Below, piece after piece: positions 43,999 to 56,122 of a stretch of DNA of 64,000 nt. Source of the DNA: Verpa conica (Eukaryota; Ascomycota; Pezizomycetes; Pezizales; Morchellaceae); contig JAUFSD010000019.1 in the NCBI GenBank assembly GCA_033030425.1, forward strand, positions 310,001 through 374,000, given 5' to 3'. The notes beneath the pieces are model-generated. The model searched no databases. It was not told the DNA's origin and saw nothing but the letters and a program-made list of their open reading frames with translations. The position numbers and the translations under genes were made by a program. The stretch's first letter is position 1. Each line of letters starts with the position of its first letter.

Positions 43999-45159
43999 CT
44001 ACAAATACTTGATAAAATCACCCCACAACTTCTCCACAATGCTCTCCTCCCATCCCCTTGCAAACTTCACCCCCAACTCCCTCTGCGCCTTCTCCGTCGC
44101 AAAAGTAGCAAACACCTCATTGCTCCTCTTCTCATCAGCCTCCGGTAGTCTTCCTACAAGCTGTGGGTAACGCTTCAACAACGCCGGGATCATGCGGTGG
44201 TACGAGAAAGTCCCACTAGCGACCAAATAACGATGCGGAACACCCGGAGTCGGTGTAAGCGGTGCAGTAACTGCCGCAACATGTGCTTCAGCACAATCAG
44301 TTGCATTGCTATACCTGTTAGTCTTATCGCACCAGACATGAGGGGCTATGGGGACACATACACAAACTGCGGAGACATATGCTGCGGAATCTTCTTACTA
44401 TCCAGCATACTCCTCACTATCGGTGCTGCCGACCCACCCACATCCTCCAGTCCATTCACCACATGATGACTATCCCCCATAACCACTACAACCCCCCACA
44501 ATTAGCACCAAAGAAACCCAAATATATATATAAAAAGAAGCAGAAGACAACTTACTCGGCGGACACAAAATAACCACTTCAAACGCCGGTTTCTTCTCCT
44601 TCGTCAACTCCCACAACTTCTTCTCAGCCAACTTCTTACTCGCCGAATAAATCGTTCCGGGGTTCTTATCCGCCAACGCGTCCTCCAACGTCACCGGGTT
44701 CCAATCATCTTCAGTGTAGACCCTCGTACCCGGGTCGACAACATCATACACCGCCGTGCTCGAGGACGTAAACACAAGCCTCTTGACCGAGTCCACCTCC
44801 AACGCGGCCTCAAACACCGCCGCTGCCATGTTGATCACGGGGCTGATGTACTGGGCTTCTACGTCCGTGGCGGGCTTTGAAAAGTCTGGTAGGATGGAGG
44901 CGGTGTGGATTATGCCTGTGACGCCCTGTAGGTGCGGTATGAACGATGCGGCAGATGTCTGGTCGGCGATGGCCACGAATTGGAGCGTGCCGGCGGGGAG
45001 GTATGCGTATTTGTCGGTGAAGAAGGCGGTTTTGCTGAGTGAGCTGGGACGAACGGGGGCTATCACTCGGTGGTTGGTCGTGAGGAGGGAGTGCAGAACA
45101 TGGGCACCGACGAAGCCGGTAGCGCCAGTGAGGAGGACGAGTGGGGTGTCGACAGTCAT
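43999..45159 (-). CDS. NAD(P)-dependent epimerase/reductase (extended SDR, Gre2/DFR-like)
   Basis: Three exons on the minus strand, complement(join(43999..44308, 44362..44485, 44556..45159)), 1038 nt and 345 aa. Introns are 53 nt (GTATGT ... GTATAG) and 69 nt (GTAAGT ... TTGTAG, with a CTAAT branch-like site). All phases agree. The N-terminal Rossmann motif T11-G-A-T-G-F-V-G18 binds the nucleotide, SSS at 132-134 and Y171-x3-K175 (YSASK) are the catalytic set, and FVNATDCAEAHV is the usual block before the substrate domain. The length is normal for dihydroflavonol-4-reductase/aldehyde-reductase-like fungal enzymes, which reduce carbonyls with NADPH in the cytosol. The substrate cannot be told. 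It is convergent with the pseudokinase gene. Confidence 0.9.
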
Positions 45160-46734
45160 TTTAGGAGCTTGTTATAAGTTTTAGTTTTTTTTGTTTATTT
45201 GTTGGAATTGGGTGTTTTTGTTTTTTGGATGTAGTTCCTGTTTGTTTGTCTGTTGGAATTGAGTTGTTGGAGTTGAGGTTTTTGAATGCGGTTCTTGTCT
45301 GTCTGTTGGAATTGGGTTTTCTGGATGATGCTGAGATTCTGAGAAGCGGGTGTTGTAGAAGGTATTTATTTGTTTTAGTTGTCGTAGACTTGTTCATCTC
45401 CATTATAAATCTACGTTTATGCAGTATACATACACTTCCGATAGAGTTGCTTGTAAATCCGGAGTCCCCCCGGAATCCCGTAGCCAGGGGGATTTTCGTT
45501 AATCCTGGGCTCGATCTTGGGGGCTTTTTTGCGCAACACTTGAGGCTTATTTATGCATACTGCAGCTTACAGGACCATCAGGCACTTCTAAATCCTTCTC
45601 CTCTAACTTCCGAGGATATCATAGAGTTGTTAGAGTTACTACGCTGAACACTATTGTAGGTCTGTACTAGTTGATGTACACTCTGCCAACCCATAACCAC
45701 CAACTAAACGCTTAAACCAATGAAAACGCTTCAACTATAACACCACTCGCTAAAAACTCACCCCAGCATCCCTTCTAGTAGGCAGTAGCGGAGATATAAC
45801 GATACAATCGTCATCTCACATGATAATCAACAGCATTAATCTAAGCGAAAAGATCCTCAGCGGGGATCGGGGTTCCTGTTTAGCTCGGAGGTTAATATTT
45901 CTAGTAGGCCAGGACCCGGAACTCCTGGAAAGCCCAACCCTTGCTAAGCGCCGGATTCCGCTGCTTTGTCCGACAACGGATTTCCGTGAACGGATGACTA
46001 CGGGTGCCGGGTAAGTCTGTAGCACCAGCCGTATTCTCTACAACCGCCTGTCATTAGACTTACTCCGGCGCCCGTAGTACATACTATACCGGACCTCCGT
46101 ACTTGCGATGAAATTGATTACCCGATCGAGTATTACAGCCATGAGCCTCAGCATTCATCCTTTCCTATATCTCTAGCGTAACATCAAGGCATTTCTGGTA
46201 GAAATTCGTTCCAAGGCTTATAAATACATTTTTACCGAAGAACTCTTGAGTTTCTGGGCAATATTTCTCATTTCATTAGAGTGCTTGGTTCAAGTTGTAA
46301 TCCGGTTAGTTAATTTCGCCGCAAGTATACGAACTTCAGTAAGTCATCACTACTCGCTCATCAATAATTTTTTCTACTACCCAGAGTATGTTCACATTCA
46401 AGACTATCACGTGAAATCCCCAGTAACTCCAATAATGCAACACCTTAGCCATAGGGTAGGTGGGAAAACTAGCCACCATATCAAATCTTCTCCTACCTGC
46501 CACTGTTCTAACTTAGTGCCATTACCCATAATGGGGCCCCTATCCCCCCTTCTCAGGAATACCAATTTATCGCCATTTGAAATCAAAACATGCAGACACC
46601 ATAAAAATCTCAAAAAAAGAGCAAGAAACCCAACACGTAAAGTAACCGTAACCAGCACTAATACTACGTTACCGCAATATAAATCCGGAGGAAAATATCC
46701 CAGCTTTTAAAAAAGGTCAGTATATCAGAAGGGC
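45160..46734. other. Intergenic region with GTTGGAATTG repeats
   Basis: The upstream side of the reductase. At 45200-45320, TCTGTTGGAATTGGGTTTT-like words are repeated three times (CAATTCCAACAGACA on the gene's strand), as in many fungal CA-rich leaders. Further on are short open frames, including one at 46246-46710 without a standard ATG or recognisable motif. I do not call a gene there. Confidence 0.5.
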
Positions 46735-48658
46735 TTAATCCTCCTTCCTCAGTCTGAATATGCACGACTGATCCTCAATCTTTCCCCCCCAAAGCCCTCC
46801 AATAGCCAATACCTTCTCCTTCGGTACCTCGCTAAATGTAAACACCCTATCCCATGTATGCAACTCATACACAAACCCATCGATCCCCACATATTTCAAC
46901 TTGGTAAGCTTATCTCCTTCATTCTTTGCTGCGTACGTAATAAACGCCGCGAAAAAATCTTCTGCAGTCTTGTCGGGGTATTTTATACCGTTCGACATAC
47001 CTGTTAGAAATTCGATGGACAGAAGCTGTTTTACGGCTGTAGGGGAGTCTTTTGGCGGCTTGGTGTATGGGATAGTGACGGGAGGCGGAGTCGGAGTTTT
47101 AGGAGTTAAACGCTGAAGTTTGAAATGAGTTAAGCAGGCTAACCAGACGGGAAAGAGCGATTCGACATAATTCTATAACCGCGATATTAGTTTCCAACAC
47201 AATAGAGGGAGTTACTAACACTCACCCAAGTATCGAGATCAAAATCAGCTCTAAGACTCAACTGCTGGATATTCCCACACTTGCTAGCCAGCATCCATAC
47301 TATGTTCTTTGGCATATCTTCAGGTTTGTGTTCTTGTTTTCTACCAGTATCCCACTCTAGCCGAAGATCCTTTAACGTCTCCCCACTCTGGCATACGAGG
47401 GGTATCAGCTCCTCATATTCAAATCCCACAGTGGTGATCTGAATATGTAGCAATTCGAGCTTTGTTGACGCCTGTAATAACCCCCGAAAAGGTTTCCATG
47501 AAGAGGAATTAAGTCGTAGCTTTCGTAACCGTAGTACCCCCGGAAGTTCTAGGTCAGAACCCATCTGTGCATTAAACCGGTGTAGTGTCAAAGAATCCAG
47601 ATTCCTAAAACACGATTCTACGGCTCTATAAAACGACGGCTTGAAGTCATCCTCATCAAGTAACCCATTGACAATAGTGATATCCGTCAGTTCCTTCCCC
47701 GGGATCTTCTTCTGTCGGTCCGCTATATCCGGCACAGAGAACAAAATATCAAAGACATCAATTCCTCCATCCATTTCCCACATATCCCAAAAATACTCTG
47801 CGAATCCGAACCGCAGCTTCCGTAATGCCGGCGAGGAGTCGAGGATATTTCGTACCGCAAAGACCTGGCTCTCATCACAGATATTCTCCATCTCAAGAGT
47901 TGTAAGATGGCCGAATCCCGAAAGATTCAGTTCAGCTACAAGCGAGGTGTTCCAAGAATCACTATCGAGCAACAGCTCGGTGAGACATGGCCGACTCTTT
48001 AATATATCTATTATTTCGTTGCTGGGTGTCTGATTGGCGCCCCAACTTATGGTGCATGTTAATATGTCTCACCTCCGGAGTATACTTTGATGGGAACCCA
48101 CGTGAAAGATCGTAGTTTTGGCATTTTTTCGAGAGCAAGTTCAACTACACAATATCAGGACACTATCCAAAAAGGGAAAAAAAGTGAATGGAGGGGTATT
48201 CATTGGGGGGCTACTGGTGCTATACCTAGCGAATTCGTCGTTGCCTCAAGCGGGCGTGCCCAGGACAACTCATCATACCGCTCCTCCCATAGCAACATCA
48301 AATCAATCGTTTGAACATGACTCCCATGCCGCTTTATAATAGCCTTCAGGGCATTAGTGAACCGAGTGGCATCCCGTTCCTCCAGTACTAGGTTGACGTT
48401 TTTCCACAATAGCGGAGCCGCATAGTGATACGAAAGTTTCGAAACCAGACACAAGTTTCTAAGGGTGTCTCGGGATGACTGTTCGAGGATAATGAGATAG
48501 ATGTCAACAGGGATATCAACCGGTCGTAGATCTATTCGTTTCGGGGGAGATTTCTCTTGCGAGGCTTCTGAGGATCCTGCGATTTCCTGGCGGGTAACCT
48601 GTTGCGGTTTAATCCATATCCCCGGCCACAACTCGGAGCAGGTGACGGCTTCGGACAT
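46735..48658 (-). CDS. F-box protein with LRR-like repeats
   Basis: Four exons, complement(join(46735..47172, 47226..48007, 48073..48144, 48226..48658)), 1725 nt and 574 aa. Introns are 53, 65 and 81 nt and phases agree throughout. Residues about 46-90 (VDIPVDIYLIILEQSSRDTL and LVSKLSYHYAAPLLWKNVNL) fit a fungal F-box, which would dock to Skp1 of an SCF ubiquitin ligase. The rest has irregular leucine-rich segments: MPKLRSFTW, CLTELLLDS, LTTLEMENI, LRKLRFGF, LDSLTLHRF, LRKLRLNSSSW, LKDLRLEWD, IQQLSLRADF. The last exon (YVESLFPVWLACLTHFKLQR) includes a proline-rich linker and a short C-terminal domain ending FRLRKED. The acceptor of exon 3 (AATAATAG) is chosen by phase; one alternative would add codons. 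The target protein is unknown. Confidence 0.83.
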
Positions 48659-51119
48659 GACGCTTATCGATCCCGCGGAGAAGAATGATGGAGGCAGTGG
48701 AGTTTAAGGTGGAGGTGGAGGTAAAGATGGAGGCTAAAGGGCACAGTTAAAGGTGGAGTTGGGGAGGTTGAGGCGAAGGCTGAGGTGGAGGTGATTGTGG
48801 TGTCCTTTGAGGCTTGGACAGTCGATGGGCTAGCAAGTTACGTTGATGGGACGAAACAGGGGGGGGAAGGAGTGGCCAGCCTTGTCGAGAGCGTTACGGG
48901 GATTTTTATTGGTTACCGAACCGGCGGAAAGGTTACAAATGCGTTGGTTACCTCCGGTTTACCACGAATGTAGTGATCGCTGGGAACACTGGGTAATGAG
49001 ATACAATTACACGGTTGTGAGGTGAGAATGCTTGTTCGGACGACGGCGGGAAATGATATTACCCCCAGTAATATGGGTATGGCCGTCCGGCAGAATAATG
49101 GGGCTCACCCCCGAGGATACGTCTAATAGATGACCGCAAAAGAGGAATATCAAAACATCGATAATAAAAAAAGCTCACTGGTAAGAAATAAGTCCCCCCC
49201 ATAAGACACCTGCACTCTTCCTCATAGAATAATCACTTGCTCACCGAGTGGTTGAGGTCTCTTGCTAACAAACACCCCCAACATGGGAAAGAGAGATATT
49301 CCTATACCACCAAAGAATCCCAGACTCGGTGGGTAGGAAAACACTCGAACCCTTGATACACAAGGCCCATAGCAGATTAGGTTAGCGCTGTGAGGAGACT
49401 CGAGGTGGGGCACCGGCAACACACAGATACTGATACATTCATGTTAGGCGAGGTCTATTTATTCCCCTCTTTTTCTTTTTTCCTTTCTTTCCTTGACAAT
49501 TCTCCCAGTCATATGATGCGACCGATAAACACCTCCACTCTGCTGCAACAAAATATAAACCGTAGCTTATTTATACTGCCGTGGTGCAATCAATCCCTTT
49601 GCGGAAGAGAACCGGCTATTTTCGGGCTCTAGCTACTGTGGTATGCTGCATTTTAGGCACGGCACCTGGATCAAAGGACTACGACTAATCAGCTATTTAG
49701 TATAGCGACGGTAATGAGCGGAGGCCTCTTTTTGGTGTCTTGTTCATAGCCAGTCACTCGACAAATTTTTACCGTCCCTTGTTCCTTGTTGAGAATCCTC
49801 TAATAAAGAATGAAACAGTCCGGGTTCGGAGAGCAGGCTCACCCAGTCCTACCTACCCTCGTGCCGTACTACAGAGCGGAATATAAAGCCGATGTATTCG
49901 CGGGTATTTCATATAAAACACTTCACCTCTTATTTTACCAATAATTTCTATTCATGAAGATTTAGCCCTTATCAAACTAGCTGCTCACGAGTCACACCCT
50001 TCTACGGGTTTGTACCCGCTTTGTCTCAGCACAGGTAATCGGTATTTTCTAAGCTGAACCTGCTATTTTATCCACCATTACAGTATTATAGATTTATTCG
50101 CTGTGGCGGGGTTATGCGCGGAAAAATAAAACATGCAACAGGTCTCATCTATATTAGTACCTTTCTTGCTCTAGTGCTCTAATTTTCATGGCTCCAACGG
50201 TTCCAGTGCGTGCTAAACCATGTTGTAGTGGGTCCAATAAATCAAGATAATAAGGTACCCGTGACCTCTCCACGCATAGATAATTGAACCAACAAGATAG
50301 TACTTTAGCTAAAAGGAGGCCTGTGAGAATGATGCAGCGACCGGGATCCTAATCCACACCCCTCACTGGCTGTCTCTGAAATTTGATTATTACCGCGCGC
50401 CCGGTTACTTGGAGATTTAGTAGGATAAAAAAGACTAGCATTCCTGGAGACCATGCTGAAAAATACGCCTCACCCAGAGCCCTTGCCATTCGTGCTCGCA
50501 GCAGGCCAACCCTGCATACATCTGAGAATAATAGTTCCATACTGCATATTCCACTAAACGCGAATCTGGGAGAACAGGCATGCGATGTTGACGTCTTGGC
50601 AGCAACGCATCCGAGCCTCAAAACCTTATGAAGGGTGCACGGCCCACGGTACGCTGCAGCCGGCAGGCATCATCTTCCGTAGATCTTCTACATTCGACGG
50701 CCTTCGATTACCCCGGGGTCCCCAGAGATTACTCCACCAAACAGCACTCTTGAGGGGTGGTTGTTTCTTCTTGGTACACGCTTGGAATTATTGGATATAT
50801 TATGACTGTGGGAGCTAATGGGAGAATACAGAGCTTCTATTGACTTCATAATCTAGTGCCCTCCGTCCCTGTAAGAGCTTCGTGGGCAACGGCATCAAAA
50901 GGACCGTGGTGCACACTCTCGGCGATCTGACGCGTCTCCCCAGAGACCTCTCTCCATTCTACCGACCACGTGTCCTAGAGACTGTGTGTGTCAAAGGACA
51001 TTGTCCTCAGTTCCCACGTCTCTCCATCATGGCTTGACTTGTTTCATGCCCCTCATCCACTCTTCAGCGTCCGCATCAACGTTTCATCTAGACTTTCACT
51101 CTTATCTAATACCACCATC
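48659..51119. other. Intergenic region, two promoters
   Basis: Between divergent genes (F-box on -, eIF2alpha kinase on +). A purine-rich tract of GGAGGTGGAGGT-like repeats lies at 48688-48795 beside the F-box start. The remainder has only short frames on both strands, none with a motif. The last 130 bp before 51120 are open upstream of the kinase ATG but lack another in-frame ATG, so they are probably 5'UTR; the pyrimidine-rich TTTCACTCTTATCTAATACC precedes an ACCATCATG start context. Confidence 0.5.
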
Positions 51120-53383
51120 ATGAAGAGCATGTTTCGCAAACCTGGTGATAGCAATTCATCCTCGGAAGATAGCGAGGCTTCATCTGCCGTATCTCAGGAC
51201 TCTGTAGGACCTTCACGACTGCCTTCCACTGGCCCCAATAACTTACGAACCGACCCCACCGCTGCAGCTACCCCTGACCCACCAATCCTCAGCCCTATCA
51301 CTCTCTACTCCCCGCTACACCCATCTATTCCGTCTCTTCCCCAGAATCACCACGTCACCCTTCTAATCAGCTCCCTACTCGAGTCTCATATCAGCTCTCG
51401 CATACCGGATAACCCCGCTCTCGCCGAACAACTCTATATTGACATAGCTCGCCAGCTCTCGGACTTTGGGATTACTCCTAAAAACAGTGAGCTCTTTGCA
51501 CGTGGGGAGCTAGCTAGCGTCCGGCAGAATTATGTGGAGGGAATCGATACCTTACTACAGCGAGGTCTACAGAAGAAGAATGATGACGAAAACAGTGGAG
51601 GGCGTGCTCAGGTAGATGGGCAATTATCGCTGGTTCGACGGGATAATAAACCTACGCTCAGAAGAATGATGACCGACCTCCCAAGTGGTGGTAAGAGTAT
51701 GGATGAGAGGAAAGTGATACACAGGAGCTCTTCTCTGGGTATTTTGGTGAATGCTGCAAAATCAGCAAAATATCGCCCGAGTACCGCACCTGCCTTGGCT
51801 GAAAGTCCACCATCGTTCTTTCCGGTGAATCCACCAGCGGAGACTTCCCCGACTAAGATGAGTATCATTTTAAAGCCATCACGCTACACAACAGACTTTA
51901 TCGAGCTTGGATTTCTTGGAAGAGGGGGGTTCGGGTCGGTTTATCATGTCCGTAACCGTCTCGACGGAGCAGAGTATGCCATCAAGAAAGTAGTACTCAA
52001 GAATGAAATGTTCCGAAAGATTCAAGACGGTGGGATAGAGGCTTTTGAAAAGGTTGTCAAGGAGGTAAACACGATGGCAAAGCTGGAGCACGGAAACATT
52101 GTCAGGTATTATGGAAGTTGGATCGATGGTTTAGTCGCCGAGCAGTTCATTGCTCCAGTGATCCCAGTCGAAGTAGATGGTTGTGCTGGTGGGCTTGGTG
52201 GGGCTGAGGTTTTCGCTGGGGTCCCGAATAGTGAGGAACTTCCATATAACGCTGACTATGCCGACGCCAGTGATGGAGACATTGTGTTTCAGTATTCGGA
52301 TGAAGAGGATAGTAGAATACAAACACTTGATAGTTCAAAGAGCTTGAGCAAAGACTTGAAGCTCAATAACGATAGTACGGATGGTATGGACAACGATAGC
52401 ACGGACGGCGATGATTCCGGCGATTCGGTTGAATGGATACCTAGATCGTATCCCCATGGGGTAAAGCTAGCACCAAATGATCCTACATCTCCACGTTCAC
52501 CAAACTACCGCGGTGGGAAATCTAAGGTTGTCTTTGACCTCACCTCTTCCACTTCCTCTAACTCTGAGTCTGAAATCTCAGAATCAGGCCTGTTCTCGGT
52601 GGGCAATGGTGCCTTGGTTAAGTCAACGCCAAGACAATATGAAAGAGGACATAAGCGGACTTCATCTGGACCAGTCGTCACTCTTCATATTCAAATGTCA
52701 CTACATAGATTAGGGCTCACTTCTTTCCTCTCATCTCCCCACTCTTCTGATTCTACCCCTAAACACTGCTTTTGCCTTTCTGCTGCATTGAAACTATTTC
52801 TGGGTCTGCTTGATGGGGTTTCCTATCTTCACACTAAAGGCATCGTGCATAGGGATCTTAAGCCCGGGAATATATTTCTAGATACCTTTGAGGAAGAGAG
52901 ACAGTGTCGGTGTTTACATTATCCAGACATATGCGTTGTGCCAAGAATCGGCGATTTCGGACTTGTAAAGGAGATTGAAGGAGCTGCCGGTACCAATGGT
53001 GGGGGGCATGCAAATACAACTGTAGGCACAGAATTTTATAGACCACCACCCGGAACATTTGAAGAGGATGTAGTAGGAAGAGATTTATTTGCTTTAGGCG
53101 TTATACTGGTTGAGTTGGTTTGCAAATTTGGCACTCGTAAGGCTTTCATTCTCCTTTTTATACCCCTCCAATGCTTACTACATCAATCTTGATAGGCATG
53201 GAACGTGTTAAAACTCTCACAGAGTTGACACGGAGTGGTGAACTCCCGGTAGGCCTCGACGAACGGCTTTCTGAGGTAGTTAGGGGATGTTGTGGACTTG
53301 GCCCGTACTCCAAAAATAGATGGGATATAAAGAGGGTTAGAGAAAGAATTATGCGTATCGTGGCTGCCGAAGTAAGGCGGTGA
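51120..53383 (+). CDS. eIF2alpha kinase family protein kinase (HRI/PERK-like)
   Basis: Exons join(51120..53136, 53196..53383), 2205 nt and 734 aa. The 59-nt intron (GTAAGG ... TTGATAG) rejoins KFGT to RMERVKTLTELTRSGELP, the block typical of eIF2alpha kinases. The ATG is the first in frame. The N-terminal 130 residues are Ser/Pro-rich, then a helical part. The kinase begins with LGRGGFGSV (266-274), K289 in AIKK and HGNIVRYYGSWID. A large acidic insert (about 310-520, with repeated NDSTDG) splits the lobes as in this family. H577-R-D-L-K-P-G-N and D612-F-G follow. Such kinases phosphorylate eIF2alpha Ser51 under stress and lower translation. There is no transmembrane segment (unlike PERK) and no RWD or HisRS domain is seen (unlike Gcn2), so an HRI-like cytosolic sensor is likeliest. 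Confidence 0.9.
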
Positions 53384-54252
53384 TTTATTTGGTTTTGAAA
53401 TATCTTTTGGGAACTGGCGATATCGGTGGGCGTTGGGTATCTGTTCATATAGTGGTGGTTTGGGAGGTTTATTCTTTTATATCTCTTTTAAATTAGGTAG
53501 GTTTGGGGGGGGGAGGATTGTTTAGAGTGTTCTTTGTGCCATTTTACGACCTAAACTCCACTCAACAGCATCAATTTGTAGTCTCTTTTTTTTATAGTTG
53601 TATACCTGCATTTATTTGGCGTTTTTTTTGAGTGGTATTCTGTAGAGAAGCCTAGGGTTTAAGCTTCATATACCCAAATTAGGTTTACTTAACAAGTCCC
53701 GAGTTCAATCTTGGAGAGCGTAATAGATGCCTGTCCCGCCAATCTAAGGATACGAGAACGCCACAGAAGCTTGGCCCGCGGTTAGTATACATCAAGACAA
53801 GAGGCAAGTTGGTCAAGGCCACCAAACATAGTATATTATTCCAATGCTATAGCCGCTCGTGTCTCAAGGCCTTGACGTGGTAATAATTCCCACAAGGACC
53901 CAATGCTATAAGGCTTTTGTAGAACTCTTGCACCTATCTATACCTAGCCTCCTCATGACTATTATTCGCTTGTAAGACCTAGGTACAGTTTCTCTCTAAC
54001 CATTGAGCTCCTAAGGGAAAAAAAGCTCAGACGTTGCCGTACCTTTTGCCACTCCCGAATGCTTGGCAGAGTAACGTCGGGTATGCACACGTGCATGCAT
54101 GCATATCTTCCACCCCACTACGAATCTCTCTACCCCACCTTTTTAAAATACAAATAGCCCATTAACACCGTTCCACGATCATCTCCTCCCCCTCTCCATT
54201 TCTCCCTTTAAAGGAGCATTCGGCGCAAAGAAAGGGAAATCAACAATCAGAA
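53384..54252. other. Intergenic region
   Basis: No gene. It has a G-run near 53507, poly-T tracts near 53587 and 53623, and CACGTGCATGCATGCAT near 54090. The last 60 bp before the next ATG are C/T-rich (CTCCCCCTCTCCATTTCTCC), usual for a fungal promoter. Confidence 0.5.
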
Positions 54253-55556
54253 ATGACAGATAGGCATAAGCTAACGTGGGATGTTGGGCCGGTCCCTAGA
54301 GAGACTTTACCAGCTGGGGTAGAGAGAATGTTTATACCGTCTCCGGATGGGGTATTGGAGCTGTGGGCTTCATTCCCGGTGGGATATAGAGGGAGGGATG
54401 GGAGGCCTCCGTTATTATTTGTGCATGGAGGTGAGTTTTGGGGCGGGGGGAGGTTTCAATTTATTGGGTCTAATATCTGGTTGTCTTTTTAATAAACATG
54501 TAATCTCTTTTTCTATCCGTGTCTATCTACAAATACACTCTTTCCTTGGGTTGTGTTTATACGTACTATACTAACTCGAATAAAGGCTTCGGTAGTGCCG
54601 CCTGTTATATAAATTTCCTTCCATTCTTCTCATCCCAAGGCTATCCCTCCTACAGTATCTCCCTCCGCGGCCATGGAGCCTCTCACCACCCCGGGTTCTG
54701 GAAGATGTACTGGACAAGTATGACCTCTTTTCTTGTTCCTATGGAGAATACAATCTCACTTTTTTAACACATACAGCTAAACATACCCTTGCCCTCGATG
54801 TCGCATTCGCAATCTCACATATCCGTCAATACCACAACATCACCTACGACACAGACGAACCACCCACCCGCCGCAAAAACGGCGTAATCCTCATCGGCCA
54901 CTCCTCCGGCGGCGGACTGTCGCAATACGTAATCTCCAGGGGACTCGAAAAAGTCGGTGGTTTAGTCACATTAGCTGCTGTTCCAGGATTTGGATCGTAA
55001 GCTACACACTTTCTCTCCTTCCTACTTAACCGAATCACCTCACTAACAGGGGGATAGATACGGTGTATATTGGAATTGGTTCATGCTAGACCCATGGTTC
55101 AGCATCAGGATGTATTTCCGTGACTTATTCCACCCGCGCTCGCCATTATCTTCTACAACGCTAGTGCACAATGCGTTCTTCTCTCCCGGGTTTCCGAAAG
55201 AGCGTGTTGAGGAGGTGGAGAGGGAGATGTCGGAGACAGAGAGTATGCTGTGGCCTCTAGGTATGATGACACGCTTCGTGGATCCGAAAAAAGTTGTTGG
55301 GAATATCGTGCCCGCGTTGAGGGGTGGGAAGAGGGTATTGGTTATTGCGGGCTCGGAGGATACGCTTATGGGTGTGAGGATTATGGAGCAACTGGCGGCG
55401 TGGTATAGGAGCGCGTTTGAGACTGTTACTGGGAGGATGGAGGAGAGGACTGGTGTGGTGAGGTTTGGGGTCGTGCAGGGGAGTGGCCATCATATTATGA
55501 GGGATATGGAGTGGAAGCAGTGTGCGGGGCTTTTGTTGGAGTGGTTGGAGAAGTAG
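54253..55556 (+). CDS. Alpha/beta hydrolase
   Basis: Four exons, join(54253..54430, 54586..54717, 54777..54996, 55058..55556), 1029 nt and 342 aa. Introns are 155, 59 and 61 nt; the last acceptor is GGGATAG, which gives PGFGSYGVYWNWFMLDPWFS in frame. HGGFGSA (about residues 58-64) is the oxyanion-hole region, G144-H-S146-S-G the nucleophile elbow, D278 (GSED) and H321/H322 (GSGHH) the likely acid and base. RGHGASHHP after the second strand is typical of soluble lipase/esterase-like members. There is no signal peptide, so it is probably cytosolic. The substrate is unknown. It lies 0.9 kb after the eIF2alpha-kinase gene on the same strand and is an independent transcription unit. Confidence 0.88.
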
Positions 55557-56094
55557 TGGGTTGTGGGTAGGAGGAGTTGAAGTTGTTTAATTTTATTTCG
55601 AGGGTTTGGTGTAGTAGTTCTATGTTTTTTCTTTCGGTATTAGTAGGTTTTGAGAGCTTAAATAATCTAAAGCTCTTTAGGTACTTGTAGGTGACTAATA
55701 TTATATAATGAGTTACCTTAGTATAAAAATAAGCCACTTACGACCTTGATTATATCATAGGCCCACCCTACGTAGAAAACCAACCCGTTAAGTAATTCGA
55801 GTGATAATCCATGTCTAAAAATCAATAGTCCCACCCAACATTTAAAAAAAAACCCAGAATCTTATAACATATGCATATGCATGTGCATACACACCCAAGA
55901 AAATAAAAACTCAAATCCCAAGAGCACCACGAAAAAAAAAAAAAAGCCACTTCGTGAAACATGCATCGAACCAGTGGTACGTCTTGTCTTATGATGCAGC
56001 CCTCCCAATAAACAACTCTTACACAGTGACGTTCAAGATCTTCGGAAAAATATCAGTAATCTATAAACCAACTATCAGAGAACTTGGAGGAGAA

Positions 56095-56122
56095 GGGGGG
56101 GGGGCTGGGGGTTGGGGGCGGG
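56095..56122 (+). other. Potential G-quadruplex
   Basis: A run of ten or more G, then CT, five G, TT, five G, C and three G: four G-tracts of at least three with loops of one to two bases. It is followed by GAGGCGGATCGCGCG and an A-rich tract. A stable quadruplex would be expected by sequence rules. Confidence 0.7.

Noticed and set aside
44756..45184. Open frame antisense to the reductase
   Set aside because: A shadow of the GC-rich coding strand of a clear enzyme gene.
46246..46710. 154-codon open frame on the + strand
   Set aside because: No standard ATG at the start, no recognisable domain, and low-complexity residues.
50988..51119. N-terminal extension of the eIF2alpha kinase
   Set aside because: It would need a GTG start; the first in-frame ATG at 51120 has a better context and the extension has no domain.
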